Translations under genes and position numbers: made by a program
The notes under the pieces: model-generated
What the model saw: the letters and a program-made list of their open reading frames with translations, nothing else
Databases searched by the model: none
What the model was told of the DNA's origin: nothing
In this document: in pieces, positions 15,372 through 21,580 of the stretch
Layout: each line of letters begins with the position of its first letter
Position numbering within the stretch: the stretch's first letter is position 1
NCBI GenBank assembly: GCA_002314675.1
Contig: DCGZ01000129.1
Coordinates: forward strand, 10,552 to 33,732
From: Fibrobacter sp. UBA1765
Lineage (GTDB): Bacteria > Fibrobacterota > Fibrobacteria > Fibrobacterales > Fibrobacteraceae
Direction of reading: 5' to 3'
DNA: 23,181 bases

Positions 15372-16205
15372 ATGCAAAAAAAGAATGAAATGCCAAAGAT
15401 TGCATCCCTGCTGGCCGATTGCGCTTTCAAGTATGTATTCACCCGCGACGATTCCCGTTCCCGAGAAAATTTGCGGCAGCTCATGTCTACACTCATTGGG
15501 AAAGAGTTGCAAAAGGCAGAACCGCTGACAAATGAAGTAAGCGCCTCGAGTCAACCGCAAACAGAAAAGTCTTCCCGCTTTGATGTGCGTGTGGTGATGG
15601 ACGACGGCGACGAGGCCGATGTTGAAGTTCAGCTTTGGACCGAAAAGGACGATTATGCCAAGCGACTTTCTTATTATGGAGCACGGTTGTATGCATCCCA
15701 GGCAATCAAGGGCGCGATGTATAAGGACCTTAAAAAGTGCTATCAGATTATCATTTCTAAGGAGTGTATTTTCCCGAACACATCATGGCTTTTGAACTTG
15801 GACATTTCTGCCCAGGAAAATCGCTTGTTCAAGTTTGACACCATGCATTGGAGCGTTATCCAGTTGAATTATATTGAACAGGCAGTTCGCGAAAATGTTG
15901 GGCGAGGCAACAAGTACTTGCAAAATCTGCTGGATTTGTGTAAATTTATTGAAGAACCTGCAAGGATTGAACCTTTCGAAAACGTGTACGAGGACCTTAT
16001 GGCTTTTAGCGCAGACCGCATCGAAGCTTACTACAAGGAAATGGAAGAACGTCGCAAGCTCGACGCTATTTCTACTCGTAAGTACACCGAAGAGCTTATT
16101 GCCGAACAGCGAAAAGAGATTGAAGCGAATAAGCAGGAAATCGAAGCGCAAAGACTGCGTGCGGAAAGAGCGGAACAGCTCCTTCGTGAACACGGCTTGC
16201 TGTAA
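15372..16205 (+). CDS. Rpn/PD-(D/E)XK nuclease family putative transposase
   Basis: The product has 277 residues. This family (often named 'Rpn family recombination-promoting nuclease/putative transposase') are PD-(D/E)XK nucleases; E. coli RpnA relatives cleave DNA and promote RecA-independent recombination. Evidence: LLADCAFKYVFTRDDSRSRENLRQLMSTLIGKE at the start (typical D-x-x-FKYxF), then FDVRVVMDDGDEADVEVQLW near residues 70-88 holding the D...E-x-Q catalytic pattern, then KRLSYYGARLYASQ. The last 45 residues (EELIAEQRKEIEANKQEIEAQRLRAERAEQLL) form a coiled coil. I chose the ATG at 15372 because GGAGG lies at 15363-15367 and the family start fits; the upstream in-frame sequence is the hairpin leader. 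It ends 7 bases from bioA, convergent. No inverted terminal repeats are visible. Confidence 0.85.
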   Translation: MQKKNEMPKIASLLADCAFKYVFTRDDSRSRENLRQLMSTLIGKELQKAEPLTNEVSASSQPQTEKSSRFDVRVVMDDGDEADVEVQLWTEKDDYAKRLSYYGARLYASQAIKGAMYKDLKKCYQIIISKECIFPNTSWLLNLDISAQENRLFKFDTMHWSVIQLNYIEQAVRENVGRGNKYLQNLLDLCKFIEEPARIEPFENVYEDLMAFSADRIEAYYKEMEERRKLDAISTRKYTEELIAEQRKEIEANKQEIEAQRLRAERAEQLLREHGLL

Positions 16206-16212
16206 TCAAAAT

Positions 16213-17544
16213 CTATTCATGAAATTCGTCATCACTGACAGGGCCGGGTTCACACTGGCCTATCAGTTTGATGGCTTCGCAAATCTGGTCGATTTCTGCA
16301 TCGCTTGTAATGAGCGGCGGCATGGTATAGACGTAGTTGCAGAAGGGGCGGAGCCACACGCCGGTTTCGCGAATGACTTTTAAGATGTCTTCGCTGGTGG
16401 GGATGGCCTTCAGTTCCAGGCAACCGATGGCTCCGAGAACGCGGACGTCTGCGGCGTTTTCCAGATTGCGGAGAGGTTCCAGGTTGGCGCGAAGGCGGCT
16501 TTCGATTCGGGCGACGTTCTTTGCGTAATCGCGGCTTTCAAAAAGATTCAGGCTTGCGATGCCTGCCGCACAGGCTAACGGGTTTGCCATGTAGGTAGGC
16601 CCGTGCATGAAGGCGGAAATCTTGCTGTTGGTAATTGTGTCGGCCACCATTTCAGATGCGACGCAGGCTGCCATAGTGATGTGGCCGCCGGTAAGAGCCT
16701 TGCCGATGGTCATGATGTCCGGCAGGACGGATTCGCCGTTTTCAAGCTTGGCGTGGTCCATGCCCCACTTGGGGCCGGTGCGGTAAAAACCTGCGGCGAT
16801 TTCGTCAAAGATCAGCAATATGCCTTTTTCGTCGCACAGTTTGCGCAGTCTCTTTAAGTAGCCTGCGTTATAAAGCCACATGCCGTTACCGCCCTGAAAG
16901 ACGGGTTCGCAAATGACCGCTGCAATTTCTTTTTCGTGTTCGTTCACCACCGCTTCCATGGAGGCGAAGTCTGCGTCATTCCAAGGTTCGTCGGCGCGGC
17001 AGTTGGGGCGTTCTGCAAAGTAGTGGTGGGGCATGATGCCGCGGAACAGCGTGTGCATTCCGTCTGGGTCGCTTAAGGCCATTGCGCCTGCGGTGTCTCC
17101 GTGATAGCCGCCTTTTAAAGCGACCAGCTTGCAGCGTTCGGGTCTGCCCAAAGCATATTGATATTGCACGGCCATCTTGGCGGCGCATTCCACGGCGATG
17201 CTTCCGGAGTCTGCATAGAAAATCTTGTTCAAGCCCTTGGGCAAGAACTTCACCAGCTTTTCGCCCAGTTCAATGGCGGGTTCGTGAGTGAAGCCGCCGA
17301 ACATCACGTGGCTCAGCTTTTCGCTTTGCTTGCGGATGGCTTCAGTAATTTCTGGGCAGTTGTGACCATGTGCTACGCACCACCAGCTGGAAACGGCATC
17401 GATCAGGTTCAATCCATCGGCGGTTTCAATGCGGGTGCCTTGTGCAGACTTTGCCAAAAAACGCGCAGGCGTGTTCTTTAACGCTGCGTAAGGGTGCCAC
17501 AAATGTTCTGCATCAAATGCCAGGAGTGAATCAAGATTTTTCAT
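16213..17544 (-). CDS. bioA: Adenosylmethionine-8-amino-7-oxononanoate aminotransferase
   Basis: BioA transfers an amino group from SAM to 8-amino-7-oxononanoate, giving 7,8-diaminopelargonate, the step after BioF. The product has 443 residues, close to the usual 420-450, and is a fold-type I PLP aminotransferase. Family features: LWHPYAALKN, SSWWCVAHGHNCPEI, HVMFGGFTHEPAIELGEKL, YADSGSIAVECAAKMAVQY, GGYHGDTAGAMALSDP, LIFDEIAAGFYRTG and the PLP lysine K282 in TIGKALTGGHITMAA. WWCVAHGHN and the MFGGFTHEPA segment separate BioA from ornithine/GABA aminotransferases. There is no clear SD before the ATG at 17542-17544. The reading frame is free of repeat insertions, unlike bioF and bioW. Confidence 0.95.
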   Translation of the reverse strand: MKNLDSLLAFDAEHLWHPYAALKNTPARFLAKSAQGTRIETADGLNLIDAVSSWWCVAHGHNCPEITEAIRKQSEKLSHVMFGGFTHEPAIELGEKLVKFLPKGLNKIFYADSGSIAVECAAKMAVQYQYALGRPERCKLVALKGGYHGDTAGAMALSDPDGMHTLFRGIMPHHYFAERPNCRADEPWNDADFASMEAVVNEHEKEIAAVICEPVFQGGNGMWLYNAGYLKRLRKLCDEKGILLIFDEIAAGFYRTGPKWGMDHAKLENGESVLPDIMTIGKALTGGHITMAACVASEMVADTITNSKISAFMHGPTYMANPLACAAGIASLNLFESRDYAKNVARIESRLRANLEPLRNLENAADVRVLGAIGCLELKAIPTSEDILKVIRETGVWLRPFCNYVYTMPPLITSDAEIDQICEAIKLIGQCEPGPVSDDEFHE

Positions 17545-17780
17545 GGCCGCAAATTTAGAAAATTACTGGTCAACGGGTTCTTTATCAAACTATGTACGAC
17601 AATGATTTTTTTACATGTGATTGTTTTAAATTTTCAAACATTCATCTTTCGTGATTTATCAATCATAAAAATTGATTGTATTAAAAAAACATATAATTTT
17701 CAGAAATATAAAGTATTAGTCAAGAAAACTTTGACATTCTACATTGTGGCCCGAACAAAAAAAAAACATAGGAGTTCACA
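17545..17780. other. AT-rich divergent intergenic region (bioA / FISUMP gene)
   Basis: This 236-base region is very AT-rich and contains no gene. It holds an imperfect palindrome, ATCAAT (17658-17663) with ATTGAT (17671-17676), nested with CAATCA (17660-17665) / TGATTG (17673-17678), which could be an operator. TACATT (17740-17745) with TAGTCA 17 bases upstream (17717-17722) is a weak plus-strand promoter candidate. TTGACC near 17575 on the minus strand has no good -10 partner, so the bioA promoter stays unassigned. Confidence 0.4.
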
Positions 17781-18311
17781 ATGATGAAAATTCTTCCCTT
17801 CTTGGCAATTGCCGCAACCTTCGTCCTTACCGCCTGCGAAGACTTCCACAAATGCAAATTCAGCGATGATCAAACATCCTTGAAATGTAGCGAGAATGTC
17901 TATAAGGTCGTAAATGCCAATGGAAAAAAGTGGTTTGCACAGAACGCCAATTTCTACACGGATTTCAGCTACTGCTATGGCGATGATTTCAAGATGTGTT
18001 TTGACTATGGTCGCCTTTATACTTGGGCTGCCGCAAAGAAGGCTTGTCCTCTTGGCTGGCATGTTCCTACAAAAGCTGAGTATGAATCTCTGATTGCGTC
18101 CGGTGAATTTGCAAAGCTGAATGTGGTTAACGCAGGCTTCCGTTACCATGAAGACAACTATGTGGATCGCGACAAGTCGGCTCGCATTTGGATTGATGAC
18201 GAGTACGATGCGGTTCGCGCCTATATGCTGAACATCAGTGATAATGGCATCATTACCGTGGAACACTTCAACAAGGATATTGCAGCTTCTGTCCGCTGCA
18301 TCGAAGACTAG
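17781..18311 (+). CDS. Short FISUMP-domain lipoprotein
   Basis: The product has 176 residues. MMKILPFLAIAATFVLTAC is a lipoprotein signal peptide with lipobox LTAC (C19), followed directly by the domain without the Ser-rich linker of the other FISUMP proteins. The domain is compact: VYKVVNANGKKWFAQNANF, CFDYGRLYTWAAAKKACPLGWHVPTKAEYESL, and the terminal ASVRCIED. GGAG at 17771-17774 lies 6 bases before the ATG. The exporter gene begins 20 bases after its stop, so the three plus-strand genes 17781-19766 may form one operon. The link between a surface FISUMP protein and the exporter is unexplained. Confidence 0.85.
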   Translation: MMKILPFLAIAATFVLTACEDFHKCKFSDDQTSLKCSENVYKVVNANGKKWFAQNANFYTDFSYCYGDDFKMCFDYGRLYTWAAAKKACPLGWHVPTKAEYESLIASGEFAKLNVVNAGFRYHEDNYVDRDKSARIWIDDEYDAVRAYMLNISDNGIITVEHFNKDIAASVRCIED

Positions 18312-18331
18312 TTTTTGTAGAGGGCATTTCC

Positions 18332-19264
18332 ATGGGAATTGATATTGACATCACTAGCGTTTCCTCTGGAAATGCAACCGTTCTTATAGGCGTCTGTTTT
18401 GTAATCGTTCTTTTCCTGATTGTTTATGAAACTTTTTTCACGAAAAAAGGGAAAGGGACGAACGCTTCGTCGCTTTCTGAAATTCTTGAGCAACAGGAAA
18501 ATCCAGATTTCATTATTTGCAAAATGATTGCGGAGTTTGCGGCGACGCTGGCTGCTTGCGGCGCGACCAGTATGCAGGTTTTGTCCAGCGTGGCGTACCT
18601 TTCGACCCACTTTGGAATTCATGCCGAAGTGACTGGCTTGCCGCAGCATATTCTCCTTTGCGCTGTAGATGATAAACGACAGAAAACTTATACCATCAAC
18701 CAGAAAATCAAGGAGAATCCCCTTGACTTTGACAGGATTATTTTGCTGAATCATCTTGCCAAGGAAACGGTGACAGAAAATTATTCTCCCGAAATTTTCT
18801 ATGAAAAGTTCCAGAAGATTCTTGCGGTAAAAAGGCTGCCTCCAAATCTTGTCCTTGTGCTGACGAGCCTTGCCAACGCTTCGTTCTGCAGGCTGTTCAA
18901 CGGGGACTTTATTTCCATGGCCATTGTGGCTACGGCGACTGCCTGCGGATTTTACTTGCGAAGAACTTTGTGCTCGCGGTTCAAGCTGGATTTTAGAATG
19001 GGTACGATTTTTGCAGCTACCGTTTCTACGGTCATTGGTACCAGCGGCTATGTTTTTCAGATTGGAGAAACGCCCAATGTGGCACTTGCTACAAGTATCC
19101 TTTACCTGGTTCCGGGAATCCCGTATATTAACTCGCTTAGCAACCTGCTGAATGGAATGTTCCTGGGTTGCATTAGCCAATTTTTTAAGGGCGCCATTCT
19201 AACTATCTGCCTATCGCTAGGTTTTTGCGTAGGCCTTGTTCTAACCAACCTTCATTTCTTCTAA
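18332..19264 (+). CDS. ThrE/YjjP-family exporter subunit (N-terminal domain type)
   Basis: The product has 310 residues. ThrE proteins export threonine and serine; in enterobacteria the family is split into YjjP and YjjB, reported to export succinate. The N-terminal ~150 residues carry an unusual extra TM (residues 17-35) and then the cytoplasmic region MIAEFAATLAACGATSMQVLSSVAYLSTHFGIHAEVTGLPQHILLCAVDD, matching the family pattern with its conserved Cys/Gly-Ala and beta-strand. The rest has about five membrane segments ending CLSLGFCVGLVLTNLHFF. GAGGG lies about 8 bases before the ATG at 18332. The stop is 1 base before the start of the next gene, the usual coupling for a two-subunit transporter. 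The substrate is not known. Confidence 0.85.
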   Translation: MGIDIDITSVSSGNATVLIGVCFVIVLFLIVYETFFTKKGKGTNASSLSEILEQQENPDFIICKMIAEFAATLAACGATSMQVLSSVAYLSTHFGIHAEVTGLPQHILLCAVDDKRQKTYTINQKIKENPLDFDRIILLNHLAKETVTENYSPEIFYEKFQKILAVKRLPPNLVLVLTSLANASFCRLFNGDFISMAIVATATACGFYLRRTLCSRFKLDFRMGTIFAATVSTVIGTSGYVFQIGETPNVALATSILYLVPGIPYINSLSNLLNGMFLGCISQFFKGAILTICLSLGFCVGLVLTNLHFF

Positions 19265-19265
19265 T

Positions 19266-19766
19266 ATGTTACTGACATTACTTCAAGACGGATTTTTCGC
19301 TTCCATTGCAGCCGTCGGATTTGGAAGCATCAGCAATGTGCCTAAACGGATTTTCGCAGGTTGCGGCCTTGTGGCGGCCATTGGCCACGTCACCCGATTT
19401 GTGTTGATGAACCTTTGCGGCTTTCACATTATATGGGCGAGTCTCGTAGCGGGTTTCTCCATCGGGATGTTTGCAGTCCTTTTGCGAAAAGTCTGGAAGT
19501 GCCCCTGCGAATCCTTGGCATTCCCGGCGCTACTTCCCATGATTCCCGGTATGTATGCCTATCGTTCCGTGCAGTCCCTGATTCTTTGTTTCAAGACTCC
19601 AAGCGACGGTTTGTTTGACCATTACATACACATATTCTTCTACAACTTTATGGTATGCTTCTTGGCGATTTTGCTGATGGTCTTTGGCGTTACTTTCGTT
19701 ATACACTTGCAAAAGAAAAGATCCTTTGAAATCAAGTGGAATCGATTCTTTCATAAAGGCGTATAG
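19266..19766 (+). CDS. ThrE/YjjB-family exporter subunit (C-terminal domain type)
   Basis: The product has 166 residues, close to E. coli YjjB (about 157), with about five membrane segments. LLQDGFFASIAAVGFGSISNVPKRIFAGCGLVAAIGHVTRFVLM is the typical start, and SLAFPALLPMIPGMYAYRSV is the family-signature PGxxAYR segment. It completes the split ThrE fold with the upstream gene, from which it is separated by one base (TAATATG), with no SD of its own, so translation is probably coupled. Downstream, the transcript runs into a separate promoter for the MetE-like gene. Confidence 0.85.
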   Translation: MLLTLLQDGFFASIAAVGFGSISNVPKRIFAGCGLVAAIGHVTRFVLMNLCGFHIIWASLVAGFSIGMFAVLLRKVWKCPCESLAFPALLPMIPGMYAYRSVQSLILCFKTPSDGLFDHYIHIFFYNFMVCFLAILLMVFGVTFVIHLQKKRSFEIKWNRFFHKGV

Positions 19767-19800
19767 CAAAAACCTATCGCAAACTCTAAAAATTAAGTAT

Positions 19801-19829
19801 TGGACAAAGCGATAGTTCCCATCTATATT
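19801..19829 (+). promoter_or_regulatory. Probable promoter of the MetE-C-like gene
   Basis: TGGACA (19801-19806) and TATATT (19824-19829) are 17 bases apart. Transcription would begin near 19836, giving a leader of about 110 bases that contains three hairpins. Confidence 0.65.
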
Positions 19830-19838
19830 TGGTGACGT

Positions 19839-19901
19839 CTAAGAAATAACTCTTAGTTGAATACTGTCTTTGATGACAGCGTGGCGGCGAAGGTTTGCGC
19901 C
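19839..19901 (+). promoter_or_regulatory. Structured 5' leader: three consecutive hairpins
   Basis: Hairpin 1: CTAAGA (19839-19844) with TCTTAG (19851-19856). Hairpin 2: CTGTC (19864-19868) with GACAG (19875-19879). Hairpin 3: GGCG (19883-19886) with CGCC (19898-19901). AAGG in the third loop (19890-19893) could pair with CCTT at 19911-19914. A cis-regulatory RNA controlling the methionine-related gene is possible. I do not recognise an S-box or other known riboswitch consensus, and the stems are short. Confidence 0.4.
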
Positions 19902-19947
19902 TAGTGCTCTCCTTTAGCCCTGCGACAACATGAAAAGGAAAAATACG

Positions 19948-21054
19948 ATGTCAAATACGCACCATTTTGATGTGGTGGGCAGTTTTCTGCGCCCCGCAAA
20001 TTTGAAGAACGCCAAGGCTGAATTGGAAGCCGGCAAGATTACTGAACTTCAGTACAAGACTATTAAGCAAAATGCCATTCGCGAACTGGTAGAAAAGCAG
20101 AAGAAGGCTGGACTCCATTACATTACCGATGGCGAATACAATCGCAAATTTTGGCATCTGGATTTTTTCTGGGGCTTTGACGGTGTCACCCATCAGAAAG
20201 ATGGCGGTGGCGTTCAGTTCGCTGGCGAAGTGGCTGACCTTGAAGCTACTTATTTGGTAGGCAAGATTCGCGTAAGGCCTCATCCCTTTGTAGAAGATTT
20301 TAAGTTCGTGAAGTCTCTTGAAAGTGACGGTCATGAAGCCAAGCAGACCATTCCTGCTCCTGCTCAACTTTTCCAGCAGCTTATCGTTCCACAGAACATC
20401 GAAACGACCCGCAAGTTCTACGCCACAAACGATGAACTGATTGAAGATATTGCCTACGCCTACCGCGGCGTAATCCGTCAGCTTTATGACGCTGGTTGCA
20501 GAACTATCCAGTTCGATGACTGTACCTGGGGTGCTATCGTTGGCGATGCTGCTGCACAGCGCTACAAGTCTCTGGGCCTGAGCCTTGACGTGGTGAAAAA
20601 TCAGCTGCTTCATGTGAACAACCTGGCCATCGAAGGCAAGCCTGCGGACTTGCAGATCAATACCCACATTTGTCGTGGCAACTATCACTCCACCTATTTC
20701 ACCAGTGGCCCCTATGATTCCGTGGCGGACTACGTTTTCGCCCGCGAAAATGTGAACACGCTTTATCTGGAATACGATGACGAACGCTCCGGTGGTTTTG
20801 AGCCCTTGTCAAAGGTAAGCGCCGACAAGGTTGTGGTTCTTGGCCTGATTACTTCCAAGTCACCCAAACTGGAAGACAAGGCGACAGTTATCGCCCGCAT
20901 CAAGGAAGCCGCAAAGTACATTCCGCTGGATCGTCTGTCTCTTAGCCCCCAGTGCGGTTTTGCCTCTTGCGAAGTGGGCAACAAGTTGACGGTGGAAGAA
21001 CAGTGGGCAAAGATCGCCTTGATTAAGGAAATCGCCGACGAAGTCTGGGGATAA
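19948..21054 (+). CDS. Cobalamin-independent methionine synthase C-terminal-like protein (YxjG/YxjH type)
   Basis: The product has 368 residues and resembles the catalytic C-terminal half of MetE, as in Bacillus YxjG/YxjH. These proteins carry the zinc site for thiol methylation, but whether they use methyltetrahydrofolate or another methyl donor is unclear. The start SNTHHFDVVGSFLRPANL matches the family. The four MetE-type Zn ligands are present: H240 and C242 in NTHICRGN, E275 in LEYDDE, and C336 in LSPQCGF. I chose the ATG at 19948 because AAGGA lies 8 bases upstream; an ATG at 19930 would add six residues and absorb that SD. No N-terminal MetE domain is encoded nearby. It has its own promoter and structured leader. 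Confidence 0.9.
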   Translation: MSNTHHFDVVGSFLRPANLKNAKAELEAGKITELQYKTIKQNAIRELVEKQKKAGLHYITDGEYNRKFWHLDFFWGFDGVTHQKDGGGVQFAGEVADLEATYLVGKIRVRPHPFVEDFKFVKSLESDGHEAKQTIPAPAQLFQQLIVPQNIETTRKFYATNDELIEDIAYAYRGVIRQLYDAGCRTIQFDDCTWGAIVGDAAAQRYKSLGLSLDVVKNQLLHVNNLAIEGKPADLQINTHICRGNYHSTYFTSGPYDSVADYVFARENVNTLYLEYDDERSGGFEPLSKVSADKVVVLGLITSKSPKLEDKATVIARIKEAAKYIPLDRLSLSPQCGFASCEVGNKLTVEEQWAKIALIKEIADEVWG

Positions 21055-21163
21055 TAAGAGTTTGGGGAGCACCGTTCCGCCGCGCTGAATGACAAAATCC
21101 AACTCGCCAAGTTTTTTATTGTTAAAATAATATAGTTCGTAACTTCTTAAGCCAAATAAAGCT

Positions 21164-21182
21164 GTTCTCGTAACGGGAGAAC
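21164..21182. terminator. Possible weak terminator after the MetE-C-like gene
   Basis: GTTCTC (21164-21169) pairs with GAGAAC (21177-21182) around GTAACGG, followed by TTCATATTTTC. The stem is only 6 bp and lies 110 bases after the stop, so this is tentative. Confidence 0.3.
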
Positions 21183-21224
21183 TTCATATTTTCATTGAGG
21201 TTCTTTAGAATAAATCGTTTGTTC

Positions 21225-21438
21225 TGGGCGTTCCCCCGGCTCCCGGGACACGCGCAACAGAACCGCCGCCGGGGTCGGGCTGTCGCGTTATCACGGCAAG
21301 GTCGCTTCGCCAAGGTCCCTGAGCATGTCGAAGGGCCGAAGCGCCCCTGCCGTGTCCGTTCAGCCTCGCGCTCCAGGCAACATCACAAGCCAAGCGCCGC
21401 GCGAGTCCGAACCGTGGCCGGCTTCCATCCCTAACGCG
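21225..21438. repeat. GC-rich structured interspersed element
   Basis: This roughly 214-base block is far more GC-rich than its flanks. It starts TGGGCGTTCCCCC, contains GGGGTCGGGCTGTCGCG, and ends GGCTTCCATCCCTAACGCG; GCGTT near the left end and AACGC at the right end are complementary. The middle is a long hairpin (21292-21354), and CTCGCG/CGCGAG arms near 21366-21406 suggest a second. The bounding motifs GGGCGTT, GTCGGGCT and CCATCCCTAACGC are a combination I recall from elements in Bacteroidota-related genomes, always around a variable hairpin, but I cannot name it or check. No credible reading frame lies inside. Confidence 0.6.
21292..21354. repeat. 18-bp hairpin carrying an interspersed repeat in its loop
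   Basis: Arm 21292-21309 (CACGGCAAGGTCGCTTCG) pairs with 21337-21354 at 16 of 18 positions, with a 27-base loop. The loop CCAAGGTCCCTGAGCATGTC..GAAGGG is a member of the same family as the tandem repeat inside bioF (CAAGGTCGCTGAGCC). Confidence 0.8.
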
Positions 21439-21521
21439 AATGCAGGATGCAAGATGTTCTATATGCCTCGGGGTGAGGCGTATGGGAAATTTAGCAATTC
21501 TGTTTAATAAAATTTACATTC

Positions 21522-21529
21522 GGGGGGGG
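21522..21529 (+). repeat. G8 homopolymer upstream of a lipoprotein gene
   Basis: Eight G residues lie 52 bases before the lipoprotein ATG, between TTTACA (21513-21518) and TTATAG (21538-21543). If these are -35 and -10 boxes, the spacer is 19 bases, and slippage of the tract would change promoter strength. No better promoter is visible in this gap. Confidence 0.4.
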
Positions 21530-21580
21530 TAAAGGCGTTATAGGAATCTAAATTTAAGGGGAATATATTCGGAGTTTTTT

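Noticed and set aside
15267..16205. Complete insertion sequence around the Rpn-like gene
   Set aside because: No terminal inverted repeats or target duplication are visible; the inverted repeat present is a leader hairpin around the SD.
18308..19180. Antisense frame of 290 codons opposite the YjjP-like gene
   Set aside because: Its sequence has no domain or signal, and the plus-strand frame has clear family features, an SD and coupling to the next gene.
19839..19947. S-box (SAM-I) riboswitch
   Set aside because: The conserved GGAGGGA and GAAACCCGGCAACC-type segments are absent.
19951..20688. Antisense frame of 245 codons opposite the MetE-C-like gene
   Set aside because: The plus frame has the full zinc ligand set; the antisense frame has no recognisable features.
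21195..21434. Arg-rich frames over the GC-rich element
   Set aside because: They follow the repeat structure on both strands, lack an SD and look like translated repeat sequence.
21225..21438. Integron attC site
   Set aside because: The ends (GGGCGTT and CCCTAAC) do not fit the GTTRRRY / RYYYAAC core sites, and there is no integrase or cassette array.
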